Positions 1-8,206 of a DNA stretch of 64,000 nt are shown here, piece after piece. Position 1 is the first letter of the stretch; the number at the start of each line of letters is the position of its first letter. The notes beneath the pieces are model-generated. The model did no database searches and was not told where the DNA came from. It was given only the letters and a program-made list of their open reading frames with translations. A program made the position numbers and the translations under genes. The DNA is from Rhizobium sp. R634 (lineage in GTDB: Bacteria; Pseudomonadota; Alphaproteobacteria; Rhizobiales; Rhizobiaceae), in NCBI RefSeq assembly GCF_002211305.1, contig NZ_LOKW01000006.1, positions 62,001 through 126,000 on the forward strand, given 5' to 3'.

Positions 1-467
1 CCGCGATCGACGATCGCGATCGGCGGCTTGCGGCAATTTTCACCTCCGCTTCCCCCGTGGCCGAGCCGCCGGCCGGCGCGCGGCCGGAGCACGCATTGTT
101 CCCACGCACAATGCGCGACTTTGTCGGCTTTGAAGTCGACGATGTGCCCTGGCGCAGACGGCTTCCGGGTTTGAAGGAATATTCGCTCGACATGGATGGC
201 TGCGAGGTCAGCCTGATGTGGATCCGTCCCGGACGCGTCTTGCCGGCCCACACCCACAAGGGCATGGAACTGATCCTCGTTCTCGACGGGGCCTTCCATG
301 ATGAACGCGGCCGTTTCGGCCCCGGCGACATCTCCATTGCCGACGAGACGGTCGACCATCGCCCGGTCGCCGAAAAGGACAGGCCCTGCATCGCTTTTGC
401 CGTGTCAGACGGGCCGGTCACGCTCACAGGATCCTTCCGTCAGATGATCGGCGACCTGATCGGCTGA
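1..467 (+). CDS. chrR: ChrR-like cupin anti-sigma factor, C-terminal part (5' end outside window)
   Basis: The frame is open to the left edge, so this is the 3' part of a longer gene (about 155 codons seen). The visible part is a ChrR-type cupin lobe. It has the metal-binding pattern AHTHKGME followed about 30 residues later by a DH histidine, matching the H-x-H-x3-E...H ligand set of the ChrR C-terminal domain. In ChrR proteins this lobe senses singlet oxygen and organic peroxide, while an N-terminal zinc domain (not in the window) binds the ECF sigma factor RpoE. The following genes (SDR, cfa, DUF1365, FAD oxidoreductase, photolyase) are the classic RpoE-ChrR target set, which supports the assignment. 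A GTG at 57 is the first possible internal start but would remove the sigma-binding domain. A plain cupin protein is the alternative. Confidence 0.8.
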   Translation, partial: AIDDRDRRLAAIFTSASPVAEPPAGARPEHALFPRTMRDFVGFEVDDVPWRRRLPGLKEYSLDMDGCEVSLMWIRPGRVLPAHTHKGMELILVLDGAFHDERGRFGPGDISIADETVDHRPVAEKDRPCIAFAVSDGPVTLTGSFRQMIGDLIG

Positions 468-566
468 AAAGCAGCCACAATGGTGTGATAAAGCCGTAAA
501 TCCGGAGGGTAGAAGAACTTCCGGATCTGGTTCCGCATTGATGAGGCAGAGCAGGAGGAGCATGTC

Positions 567-1400
567 ATGCGTGATTTCATTGCCCGTCCCGAACATGGAA
601 TCGTCTGGATCTCAGGCGCGAGCTCGGGGATCGGCCGCGCACTGGCGCTGACGCTCGCCTCGGAGGGATACAAGGTCGCCGTCACCGCCAGAAGCCATGA
701 AAAACTGGTCGAATTGCAGGCCGAGGCCAGCGGCCTTTCCGGCAGCATCATCGTGCTCGACGGCGACGTCACCGATGCCGAGGACATGGAGCATGTCATG
801 GCCTCGATCGAGTACGAGCACGGGACGCTCGCCATGGCGATCCTCAATGCCGGTGTCTATCTGCCGGTCCATGCGGAGGAGCTGAACCGCGCCGATTTCG
901 AAAAGAGTTTCGCTGTCAATCTTTCCGGCGTCGTCAACTGTCTGCTGCCGGCAATCCGCCATATGAAGGCGAAAGGGCAGGGGCAGATCGCCATCGTATC
1001 CTCCGTCACCGGCTATGGCGGCCTGCCGACGAGTGCCGCCTATGGCGCCACCAAGGCGGCGCTGATCAACATGGCGGAAAGCCTAAAATTCGATCTCGAC
1101 AAGATGGGGATCCGCATCCAGCTCGTCAGCCCGGGTTTCGTCGATACGCCGGCGACGAGAAAGAACGCTTTTCCGATGCCGGCCCTGATATCGGCCGAAG
1201 ACGCCGCCCGGCAAATCGCCGTCGGTTTGAAATCGCAGGCCTTCGAGATCACCTTCCCGAAGCGCTTCACCATTCTGTTTAAGCTGATGCGGTTGTTGCC
1301 CTATGGCGCTTATTTCGCGCTGGTCAACCGCATCACCGGCTGGCGGGAGCGGCCCTCGACGGCTGGTCGCCATCCGGTGACGCCGCATCCGGCGAAATGA
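567..1400 (+). CDS. Short-chain dehydrogenase/reductase (SDR)
   Basis: A 277-residue classical SDR. The Rossmann motif SGASSGIGRAL lies at about residues 16-26, the NAG motif near 91-93, and the catalytic Ser-Tyr-Lys set in SSVTGYGG followed by AAYGATKAAL near residues 140-165. The substrate cannot be read from sequence. The start at 567 is set by AGGAGG about 10 nt upstream. The gene lies 100 bp after the ChrR-like gene and meets cfa tail to tail with no gap. SDRs of this type are members of RpoE-ChrR regulons in Rhodobacter and relatives, so a role in lipid or aldehyde repair after singlet-oxygen damage is inferred from context only. Confidence 0.88.
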   Translation: MRDFIARPEHGIVWISGASSGIGRALALTLASEGYKVAVTARSHEKLVELQAEASGLSGSIIVLDGDVTDAEDMEHVMASIEYEHGTLAMAILNAGVYLPVHAEELNRADFEKSFAVNLSGVVNCLLPAIRHMKAKGQGQIAIVSSVTGYGGLPTSAAYGATKAALINMAESLKFDLDKMGIRIQLVSPGFVDTPATRKNAFPMPALISAEDAARQIAVGLKSQAFEITFPKRFTILFKLMRLLPYGAYFALVNRITGWRERPSTAGRHPVTPHPAK

Positions 1401-2660
1401 TCAGCGGCGTGAGAACACCACCTGACGCACATCGATATTGCGGGCGCGGAAGCCGGCCTCGCAATAGAACAGATAGAATTCCCAGAGCCGCTTGAAACGT
1501 TCGTCGAAACCCATCGGACGGATGCGCTCCCAGACCGACCAGAAGCGCTCGCGCCATTCGGCAAGTGTGCGGGCATAATCGAGTCCGAAACCGAAGTCCC
1601 TGACCAGTGACAAATCGACTTTGCCGGCGAGCTCGGCGAGGTGGTTGCGCGTCGGCAGCATGCCGCCGGGGAAGACATATTTCTGAATGAAGTCGGGATT
1701 GCTGCGATACTGGTCGAAGGCTTCGGGCCTGATCGTGATGATCTGCAGGCCGGCCTTGCCGCCGGGCTTCAGGCATTGCCGGAGCTTGGAAAAGTAGGAC
1801 GGCCAGTATTTCTCGCCGACCGCTTCGAACATCTCGATCGAGACGATCCGGTCGTAGAGCCCGGCCTCGTCGCGATAATCCTGGAAGCGGAATTCGACGC
1901 GATCGTCGAGGCCGGCCTTCTGGATGCGCTCCCTGGCAAAGGCGAGCTGCTCCCGGCTGATCGTCAGGCCGGTCACCTTGCAGTTCAGCTCGCTTGCGGC
2001 GAATTCGGCAAAACCGCCCCAGCCGCAGCCGATCTCCAGCACATGATCGCCTGGCCGGATGCCGGTCGCCTCGGCAAGCGCCCGGTACTTGGCGTTCTGG
2101 GCCGATTGCAGGTCGTTGGCGCCGGTCGAATAGAGCGCAGAGGAATATGTCATGCTCGGATCGAGCCATTGCCTGTAGAAATCGTTGCCGAGATCGTAGT
2201 GAGCGGAGATGTTGCGCTTCGAGCCCATCTTGGTATTGGCGTTCATCCAGTGTCGGACGCGCTCGACGAGGCGGCTGACGCCGCGTTTGCCGTGCGCATA
2301 GCTATACGCGGCCTCGCCGTTGACGAGGAAGAGTTCGAGGAATGCCGCGATATCAGGGCTGTCCCAGTCGCCGTCCATATAAGTTTCGGCAACGCCGATC
2401 GTTCCGCTCGTCAGCGCCCGATAGGCAAGGTTCCAGTTGTTGAGGCTGAGTGCCGCCTTCGGCCCAGCCTTCTTTCCCTCGATCAGCAGCCTGCGGCCAT
2501 CGGGCAGGGTGACGGCAAGTGAGCCGTACTGCATGCGCAGAAGTCCGCGCAGCGCGAGCTTTGCCTTGAACGGCAGACCCTTCACGAGGCGGGATATGTT
2601 TTCGGCCGTCAGCGTCACCGCGTCACGGGCCAGCAGATTCCAGTCCTGCGTCTTGCGCAT
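1401..2660 (-). CDS. cfa: Cyclopropane-fatty-acyl-phospholipid synthase family protein
   Basis: A 419-residue SAM-dependent methyltransferase of the CFA synthase family, which methylates double bonds of membrane phospholipid acyl chains. The SAM-binding motif VLEIGCGWGGFAEFA lies near residue 205, and FEAVGEKYW corresponds to the family active-site loop. The N-terminal region carries the usual NNWNLAYRAL and GVAETYMDGDW motifs. GGAGGAGGA lies directly upstream of the ATG at 2660. It is the last gene of a leftward run (photolyase, FAD oxidoreductase, DUF1365, cfa), separated from DUF1365 by 96 bp with no obvious promoter. CfaA is an established member of the RpoE-ChrR regulon in Rhodobacter sphaeroides, and the neighbourhood here fits. 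Confidence 0.9.
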   Translation of the reverse strand: MRKTQDWNLLARDAVTLTAENISRLVKGLPFKAKLALRGLLRMQYGSLAVTLPDGRRLLIEGKKAGPKAALSLNNWNLAYRALTSGTIGVAETYMDGDWDSPDIAAFLELFLVNGEAAYSYAHGKRGVSRLVERVRHWMNANTKMGSKRNISAHYDLGNDFYRQWLDPSMTYSSALYSTGANDLQSAQNAKYRALAEATGIRPGDHVLEIGCGWGGFAEFAASELNCKVTGLTISREQLAFARERIQKAGLDDRVEFRFQDYRDEAGLYDRIVSIEMFEAVGEKYWPSYFSKLRQCLKPGGKAGLQIITIRPEAFDQYRSNPDFIQKYVFPGGMLPTRNHLAELAGKVDLSLVRDFGFGLDYARTLAEWRERFWSVWERIRPMGFDERFKRLWEFYLFYCEAGFRARNIDVRQVVFSRR

Positions 2661-2756
2661 CTTCCTCCTCCCGCATTCTTTTTGCCGGTGAGGGACGACG
2701 ATCCATCCGTAACGATGTTCTCGGGCGGCCTCCGGCCATTGTAGAGAAAGCTAATG

Positions 2757-3608
2757 TCATTCCGCCGCCTCCGCAAGCGGCGGGGGGCGGTGGATGCTGA
2801 CGGCAGGCGGAGACACGGGGCGCCTGATATACCGCATGCCTTTCAGCCAGAGTTTCAGCGCCTCCCAGTGGATACCCGCCACGATCTTGAAAGTGAGGAA
2901 GGGGATGCGCGCCATCAGCGCCAGTAGCGAGGCATTGGTCAAGGGAAGCTGCCGTCCGGAAAATGTCGCCGAGAGGAGCGGGCCTTCGCTGTCGGTTTCG
3001 AGGATGCGCCAGCGGATTTCCGCCCCGGGCGGCAGCATACGGAAATGGTAGCGCGCAGCCATGCCGATGAAAGGCGAGACGTGAAAGCGCTTGTCGCAGC
3101 TCTGGCGAAGTCCACCTTCCCAAATCTCGCCACGGCCAACCGGACAGACGTAGCTATGCCTCTCGCCAAAGGTGTTGCGCACCTCGTAGATCATCGCGAT
3201 GAGGCCGCCATCGGCATCATAGGCATGGTAGACGGAGAGCGGGTTGAAGACATAACCGATGATGCGGGGATAGCAGACGAGCAATATCCTTGCCGCCCGA
3301 TCGAGGCCTGCCGCGGCGAGCAGCCGGTCGGCATAGGCGCGCAGCGTTAGGCTCTCGTCATCGGCATGGTCTTTCTCATGAAACGAGACGAGATTGCGCC
3401 GGTTGACGGAAAACAAGGCCGACAGACGGCCGGCCTCGTCCAGCCGGTCGAGATCGATAAGCAAAGAGAATACCCGATAGCGGAAGCGATGGCCGAAGGG
3501 TTTCATCCGTTGATGCATGATGTCGCCGGCGTAGAGTGCCGCCGCGGCATCCGGCGGCGGGCCGTTACCGGTGACGCTAACGCCCTGCCTTTTGCCTCGC
3601 CCGCTCAT
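2757..3608 (-). CDS. DUF1365 domain-containing protein
   Basis: A protein of about 283 residues of the DUF1365 family. Typical features are YAGDIMHQRMKPFGHRFRY near the N terminus, YVFNPLSVYHAYD in the middle and KRFHVSPFIGM later. The biochemical role is unknown. The family is almost always linked to a FAD-dependent oxidoreductase and a cyclopropane synthase-like methyltransferase, as here, and is thought to act in fatty-acid modification. The start at 3608 is preferred because its ATG overlaps the stop of the upstream gene as ATGA; an in-frame start 51 nt earlier would lie wholly inside that gene. Confidence 0.85.
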   Translation of the reverse strand: MSGRGKRQGVSVTGNGPPPDAAAALYAGDIMHQRMKPFGHRFRYRVFSLLIDLDRLDEAGRLSALFSVNRRNLVSFHEKDHADDESLTLRAYADRLLAAAGLDRAARILLVCYPRIIGYVFNPLSVYHAYDADGGLIAMIYEVRNTFGERHSYVCPVGRGEIWEGGLRQSCDKRFHVSPFIGMAARYHFRMLPPGAEIRWRILETDSEGPLLSATFSGRQLPLTNASLLALMARIPFLTFKIVAGIHWEALKLWLKGMRYIRRPVSPPAVSIHRPPPLAEAAE

Positions 3609-4942
3609 GCCGCCACCTCCGGCTGGGGTTCGCAGGTGAGCGGCCGTGCGGCCCGCCAAGGGATGCTCCCGCCCAGGGCCTCGGCCGCCGCAAGGCCGGA
3701 TACGAGCCCGTCCTCGTGGAATCCATATCCCGTCCAGGCGCCGGCGAAGTAGCAGTTATTCTGCCCCTGAATGGCGGCGAGCGTCCGTTGCGCCGCCATG
3801 GCTTCGGCCGAAAATTGCGGGTGCTCATAGGTGAATTCCGCAAATACCTTGCCGGCGTCCGGCTCGCGGTCCGGATTGAGCGTCACGAACAACGGAAACT
3901 TGGGATCGATCCCCTGCAGCCGGTTCATCCAGTAGGTCACGGCGACGCCTGCCCTTCCATCCTCATGGCTGGAGCGCAGATAGTTCCAGGAGGCCCAGAC
4001 CTTGCGTCGTTGCGGCATCAGCGCCTCATCGCGGTGAAGGACGACGCGGTTTGGCTGGTAGGGGATCGCGGCAAGCAGCCTGCTTTCCTGGTGCGTGGCA
4101 TCGGCGAGCAAACGTGTCGTCTGATCGCTGTGGCAGGCGAAGATCACCTTGTCGAAAAGGCGTTCGCCGCCGCTTTCATCGATAAGCTTGACGCCGTCTT
4201 CTGAGCGTATCGCCCCGCGCACGCCGCAGGAAAGCTTCACCCGCTCGCCAAGCGGCTGGAGCAGCCGGTCGAGATAGGTTCGGCTGCCGCCGGTCACCGT
4301 GCGCCACTGTTGCTGCCGGCGATGGATCAGGCGGTGATTGTCGAAGAAATTGACGAAGTGCTCGGCGGGAAACTGCAGCATGCGGGCCGACGGCGCCGAC
4401 CAGATCGCGGCCGCCATCGGCACGAGATAATTATTGGTGAAGCCTGGCGAAAAACCGCGCCAGTCGAGATAGTCGCCGAGCGAGCGTGAGGCGAGATGGC
4501 CGGCGGCCCGGTCTTCGAGGCACATGCGGTTGAAGCGCAGGATTTCGCGGATCATCCATAGGAAGGACGGACGAAGCAGATTGCGCTTCTGCGCGAAGAT
4601 GGAAAACAGCCCGCCGCCGCTCCATTCCAGTTTGCCGCGGTCGAGCGAGAGCGAAAAGCTCATGTCGCTCGCATGCGTGGCTATGCCGAGTTCGGCAAAG
4701 AGCGCCGTCAGATTGGGGTAGTTCGCTTCGTTATAGACGATGAAGCCGGTATCGACGGCAATCCGGTACCCGTCGTAATCCACGTCGACAGTTGCCGTGT
4801 GCCCGCCCGCCCGCGCCTGGCTCTCGAAGAGTGTTACGTCGTGCACGGGATTGAGCGTCCAGGCGGCAGAGGCTCCCGAGATGCCGGAGCCGATCACCGC
4901 GATCTTCAGCCGGCGCGGAGCGGGGCGAAAATGCGCGTTCAT
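3605..4942 (-). CDS. FAD/NAD(P)-binding amine-oxidase-like oxidoreductase
   Basis: A 445-residue flavoprotein. An N-terminal dinucleotide-binding motif, IAVIGSGISGASAAW, lies at about residues 14-28 and is followed by an acidic ribose-binding segment (LFESQARAGG). The C-terminal FAD-contact segment GAWTGYGFHEDGL lies near residue 415. It belongs to the amine-oxidase/protoporphyrinogen-oxidase-like group that travels with DUF1365 and CFA-like enzymes. It starts by ATGA overlap with the photolyase stop and ends by ATGA overlap with the DUF1365 start, so the three genes are translationally coupled. The substrate is unknown; oxidation of an unsaturated or cyclopropane fatty acyl chain is only an inference from partners. 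Confidence 0.87.
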   Translation of the reverse strand: MNAHFRPAPRRLKIAVIGSGISGASAAWTLNPVHDVTLFESQARAGGHTATVDVDYDGYRIAVDTGFIVYNEANYPNLTALFAELGIATHASDMSFSLSLDRGKLEWSGGGLFSIFAQKRNLLRPSFLWMIREILRFNRMCLEDRAAGHLASRSLGDYLDWRGFSPGFTNNYLVPMAAAIWSAPSARMLQFPAEHFVNFFDNHRLIHRRQQQWRTVTGGSRTYLDRLLQPLGERVKLSCGVRGAIRSEDGVKLIDESGGERLFDKVIFACHSDQTTRLLADATHQESRLLAAIPYQPNRVVLHRDEALMPQRRKVWASWNYLRSSHEDGRAGVAVTYWMNRLQGIDPKFPLFVTLNPDREPDAGKVFAEFTYEHPQFSAEAMAAQRTLAAIQGQNNCYFAGAWTGYGFHEDGLVSGLAAAEALGGSIPWRAARPLTCEPQPEVAA

Positions 4943-6390
4943 GCGGCGTCCCTCGTCGCTTTATAGGCCGCAAGCGCCCGGTTGCGGGCATGGGCGTGAT
5001 CGACCATGGGTTTTGGGTAGGTTTCGCCCAGGATGACGCCGGCCGCATCGAGCGTGCTCTTCGGCGCCTCGAATGGCCGGTGAATGTATTTTGCGCCGAG
5101 CGCCCGAAGCTCCGGCACATAAGACCTGACATAATCGCCGTCGGGATCGAATTTCTCGCCCTGCAGCACCGGGTTGAAGATGCGGAAGAACGGCGAGGCG
5201 TCCGCTCCCGAGCCGGCCACCCATTGCCAACTCGCCGCATTGTTGGCCGGATCGGCATCGACCAGCGTATCCTGGAACCAGGCTTCGCCCCGGCGCCAGT
5301 CGATCATCAGATCCTTGATGAGGAAGGAGGCGACAATCATCCGGACGCGATTGTGCATCCAGCCGTGGCGCCAGAGCTGGCGCATGCCGGCATCGACAAT
5401 GGGATAGCCGGTCATGCCGCGCCGCCATGCTTCGAAATCCGCGTCATCGTTGCGCCATTCGAAGCCGTCGAAGCGATCGTTCCAATTGGCGGAGGCAAGG
5501 CGCGGGAAATGAAAGAGCAGGTGATAGGAGAATTCGCGCCAGGCAATCTCCTTGCGGAAATGCACGATGTCGGCCGTTGGTACTCGTTTCGACAGGCCGC
5601 GGGTCGCATCCCAAATGCGGGCAGGGGAGATCTCGCCGAGCGCCAGATGCGGCGACAGCATGGATGTCGCCTGCTTGGCGGGAAAGTCGCGGTTTTCCTT
5701 GTAACCGTCGAGCGACTCCTCGACGAAGGCGGTGAGCCTCTCCTGCGCAGCCTGTTCGCCCGGCGTCCAGAGATCGGCAAAATCCCTTGCCCAGTTCGGC
5801 TTTCCCGGCAGCAGCTTCCAGCGCTCCAGACTTTCCGATGCGGGAAGCCCTGATGCCAGCCGAAGTTTGGACGGCGCGTTCAGCGGCGGCTCCGGTTCGC
5901 CGGCGCTCTCCAGCGCGCGCCAGAACGGAGTATAGACGCGATAGGGCGTGTCGCTGCCCGTCATCAGCCTGGACGGTTCATGGAGAAGCTGGCCGCCAAA
6001 GCTTCTCGCCTCGACCGCCTGCATTTCCAGCTCGGCCTTGACCTCGATGTCGATGGCCACTCCCGGCGGATCGTAGCGCCTATTCCAGAAGACAGCTTCC
6101 GCGCTGGTATGCTTGATAAGGGCGCGCAGCACCTCGAGCGGCTGGCCGCTTGCCAGCAGCAACCGTCCGTGCCGCTTGCGCAGCGACTTATCGAGTGCTT
6201 CGAGCGAATGGTGCAGCCACCATGCCTGCGCTGCCCCGAGCGGTGCTGCGCCCGTCCCCTCCGGTTCCCTTATATAAAGCGGGATGATCGGCCGCCCGGA
6301 GATGTGGGCGGCGTTGAGAGCCTGGTTGTCGTCGAGACGCAAGTCCTTGCGAAACCATAGAATAACCGGTTTGGGCGTGTCCTTTGCCAA
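4939..6390 (-). CDS. phrB: Deoxyribodipyrimidine photolyase
   Basis: A 483-residue DNA photolyase/cryptochrome family protein that repairs UV pyrimidine dimers using blue light and FADH. The N-terminal antenna domain starts VILWFRKDLRLDDNQ. The C-terminal FAD domain contains FRKEIAWREFSYHLL near residue 280 and the signature WRRGMTGYPIVDAGMRQLW near 330, followed by the tryptophan-rich electron-transfer region (SWQWVAGSG). The length is normal for class I CPD photolyases. Translation appears to begin at TTG 6390, with GGGGAA 8 nt upstream; no in-frame ATG precedes MAKDTPKP. It is the first gene of a leftward operon and is preceded by a TGATCC promoter-like motif. Confidence 0.92.
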   Translation of the reverse strand: MAKDTPKPVILWFRKDLRLDDNQALNAAHISGRPIIPLYIREPEGTGAAPLGAAQAWWLHHSLEALDKSLRKRHGRLLLASGQPLEVLRALIKHTSAEAVFWNRRYDPPGVAIDIEVKAELEMQAVEARSFGGQLLHEPSRLMTGSDTPYRVYTPFWRALESAGEPEPPLNAPSKLRLASGLPASESLERWKLLPGKPNWARDFADLWTPGEQAAQERLTAFVEESLDGYKENRDFPAKQATSMLSPHLALGEISPARIWDATRGLSKRVPTADIVHFRKEIAWREFSYHLLFHFPRLASANWNDRFDGFEWRNDDADFEAWRRGMTGYPIVDAGMRQLWRHGWMHNRVRMIVASFLIKDLMIDWRRGEAWFQDTLVDADPANNAASWQWVAGSGADASPFFRIFNPVLQGEKFDPDGDYVRSYVPELRALGAKYIHRPFEAPKSTLDAAGVILGETYPKPMVDHAHARNRALAAYKATRDAA

Positions 6391-6420
6391 TGAAGCCGTT
6401 CCCCGTGTTTGTGCGACATC

Positions 6421-6447
6421 GTACGAATGTACGGAGCGCCCGGATCA
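6421..6447 (-). promoter_or_regulatory. Candidate RpoE(ECF11)-type promoter of the photolyase operon
   Basis: On the minus strand TGATCC (6447-6442) is followed after 16 nt by CGTAC (6425-6421), about 30 nt before the photolyase start codon. TGATCC is the -35 element recognised by RpoE partners of ChrR; the -10 match is less certain. The position, orientation and downstream genes all agree with a singlet-oxygen-responsive promoter. Confidence 0.55.
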
Positions 6448-6493
6448 AAAGTTTCATCGGAAAGGGGTGATTTTCATCTCTGTCGGGACGAAA

Positions 6494-6519
6494 AAAAGGC
6501 CGGCGTGAACCGGCCTTTT
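6494..6519. terminator. Bidirectional hairpin terminator
   Basis: A perfect 10-bp inverted repeat, AAAAGGCCGG and CCGGCCTTTT, encloses a 6-nt loop, with A/T runs on both sides. It lies 23 bp beyond the stop of the minus-strand gene at 6543, so it most likely ends that transcript. Confidence 0.8.
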
Positions 6520-6542
6520 CAAGCAAGCGGGAGTTGGCCTGC

Positions 6543-6869
6543 TCAGTTGTCGTATTCGCGGCAGGCTTCACTGATCGATGCGCCGCTTTGGCCGCCACGG
6601 GTGTCGACGCCGGACATCTGCTGAGGCATGCCGGGGCATTCCATCGCTTGCGGTCGGCCGATGCTCTGCGTCGTGGTCGGGTCGACCGGAGCGACCTGCA
6701 CGGGATGCATGCCATTGTCGCTGTTGGTGTAATCCGACGAATAATTACCCGAACTCGGATCGGTCGAGCCGCCATTGGTCGGCCCGATGGGATCGGGATT
6801 CGACTGGGCAAAGGCCGACGATGCCATGCCGATCGCCAGCAGCGAGGCGGCAATAAGGGATTTGGTCAT
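6543..6869 (-). CDS. Small exported protein of unknown function
   Basis: A 108-residue protein with a clear Sec signal peptide (MTKSLIAASLLAIGMASSAF, cleavage after AFA near residue 21). The mature part is Ser/Asn/Asp/Pro-rich and low in complexity, with two cysteines (MECPGMPQ and SEACREY) that could form one disulphide in the periplasm. GGAGGAT lies about 6 nt before the ATG. No family recognised. A GGAAC-type promoter-like motif is found 44 nt upstream, and a strong terminator follows the stop, so it is a single-gene unit. Confidence 0.75.
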   Translation of the reverse strand: MTKSLIAASLLAIGMASSAFAQSNPDPIGPTNGGSTDPSSGNYSSDYTNSDNGMHPVQVAPVDPTTTQSIGRPQAMECPGMPQQMSGVDTRGGQSGASISEACREYDN

Positions 6870-6912
6870 GATGATATCCTCCTTTGATTTTCATCTTGGA
6901 TGACCTTTGCGT

Positions 6913-6937
6913 AACCGCCCTTTGGAACCATTGTTCC
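6913..6937 (-). promoter_or_regulatory. Candidate EcfG-type (general stress) promoter
   Basis: The minus strand reads GGAAC (6937-6933), 16 nt, GGTT (6916-6913), a 3-of-4 match to the CGTT -10 element of EcfG promoters. It lies 44 nt upstream of the exported-protein gene at 6869. Weaker than the two perfect matches at 25154 and 25573. Confidence 0.4.
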
Positions 6938-7068
6938 GAAATTTCTGAAAAACCTGCACGCGGACCTTGCATGGTTACGCATAAACCTTAACGGCCGAAG
7001 CCGCTGGATCACCGCCGTTGCCTGCCTTAGTAGGATGATGAACGCCAATTCCGCAGCATGAGGCCGCA

Positions 7069-7386
7069 ATGTTCGTTTCCCCGCGCGAGGCTGCAGATCT
7101 CTGTCTCCATATCGCCCTTGCCATCGCCTTTACGGCAAGCGGCATGGCGATCGCCTCCTGCACCCTGGACGACGAAGAGGCCGGCATATCCGCGCTCGAC
7201 GTCAGCCGCCCCTCGCTCTGGACCGCCGTCCCCACACGTGTCGATCCGGCCGCCCAGGCCTATCTGCGGGCCGCCGCTCCGGACGAACTGAAACTCGCCG
7301 ACGGCGCCGCTGAACTCTGTCACGACCGCATCGGCCTTCGCCTCTCCTGCGACTTGATCGCCACATCAGGCACTGCGGCTTTCTAA
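7069..7386 (+). CDS. Hypothetical protein
   Basis: A 105-codon frame with no recognisable domain. It contains one moderately hydrophobic stretch near residues 12-30 (CLHIALAIAFTASGMAI) and four cysteines. The region upstream has only a weak ribosome site (GAGGCCGC), and there is no clear promoter or terminator. Coding is plausible because no better frame exists between the flanking genes, but this is a low-evidence call. Confidence 0.45.
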   Translation: MFVSPREAADLCLHIALAIAFTASGMAIASCTLDDEEAGISALDVSRPSLWTAVPTRVDPAAQAYLRAAAPDELKLADGAAELCHDRIGLRLSCDLIATSGTAAF

Positions 7387-7515
7387 GCGAAGCAGGCTGC
7401 CTCTTCGCAAGGCGGTTATCGCCGTTCTTTTCGAAAACTTGCAAAAGCCACTGATTTGCCGTTTGATCGGGCGATAGCGACACCCATCCGATGCTCCTCC
7501 CAAAAGGATCCGCCT

Positions 7516-8193
7516 TTGTCCCTGCCGATGCCCCGCGGCTTCGAAAAGCCTTATGCCGCCTTCCTGTTCGATATGGACGGCACCATCCTCAACTCGATCC
7601 ATGCGGCCGAACGCGCGTGGAGCGACTGGGCAAGGCGTCATGGCCTGGATGTCGCTGAATTCCTGCCGAAGATGCACGGGTCGCGCGGCATCGATACGAT
7701 TACCCGGCTGAACCTGCCCGGCGTCGATCCCGAACATGAAGCGAAACTGGTGACCGAGGCTGAGATCGCCGATGTCAGCGATGTCGTTCCGATTCCCGGT
7801 GCCGCGGCATTCCTGAGTTCGCTGCCGCCGGACCGCTGGGCGATCGTGACCTCCTCACCCCTGCGCCTGGCGCACCGCCGGCTGGAGGCGGCAGGCTTGC
7901 CGCGGCCGAAATTCATGGTGACGGCGGAGGACGTCAAGGTCGGAAAACCCGATCCGCAATGTTATATTCTCGGCGCCGAACGCCTCGGCGTCAGCCCGCG
8001 TGATTGCCTGGTGTTCGAGGATGTCGCAGCCGGCATCCTCGCCGGCGAGGCGGCCGGCGCCGACGTCATGGTCGTCACGGCAACCCATCACCAGAAGATG
8101 GAGACGCCGCATCCGACCTTCGCATCCTATGACGAGATCTCGATCCGCATCTCAGGCGACCGTGGAATGCTGATCGTCCCGAACGCGGCCTGA
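7516..8193 (+). CDS. HAD-superfamily phosphatase
   Basis: A haloacid-dehalogenase fold hydrolase of subfamily IA, about 225 residues. Motif I is FLFDMDGTILNS with the nucleophile and acid/base aspartates; motif II is TSS in AIVTSSPLRL; motif III/IV is KVGKPDPQCY followed by VFEDVAAGI. Such enzymes dephosphorylate small sugar or polyol phosphates; the exact substrate is not readable. AAAAGGAT precedes TTG 7516; ATG 7528 is the alternative start, while the upstream in-frame start at 7456 lacks a ribosome site. It stands alone, convergent with nasA (14-bp gap). Confidence 0.85.
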   Translation: MSLPMPRGFEKPYAAFLFDMDGTILNSIHAAERAWSDWARRHGLDVAEFLPKMHGSRGIDTITRLNLPGVDPEHEAKLVTEAEIADVSDVVPIPGAAAFLSSLPPDRWAIVTSSPLRLAHRRLEAAGLPRPKFMVTAEDVKVGKPDPQCYILGAERLGVSPRDCLVFEDVAAGILAGEAAGADVMVVTATHHQKMETPHPTFASYDEISIRISGDRGMLIVPNAA

Positions 8194-8206
8194 GCCGAGC
8201 GTCGCA

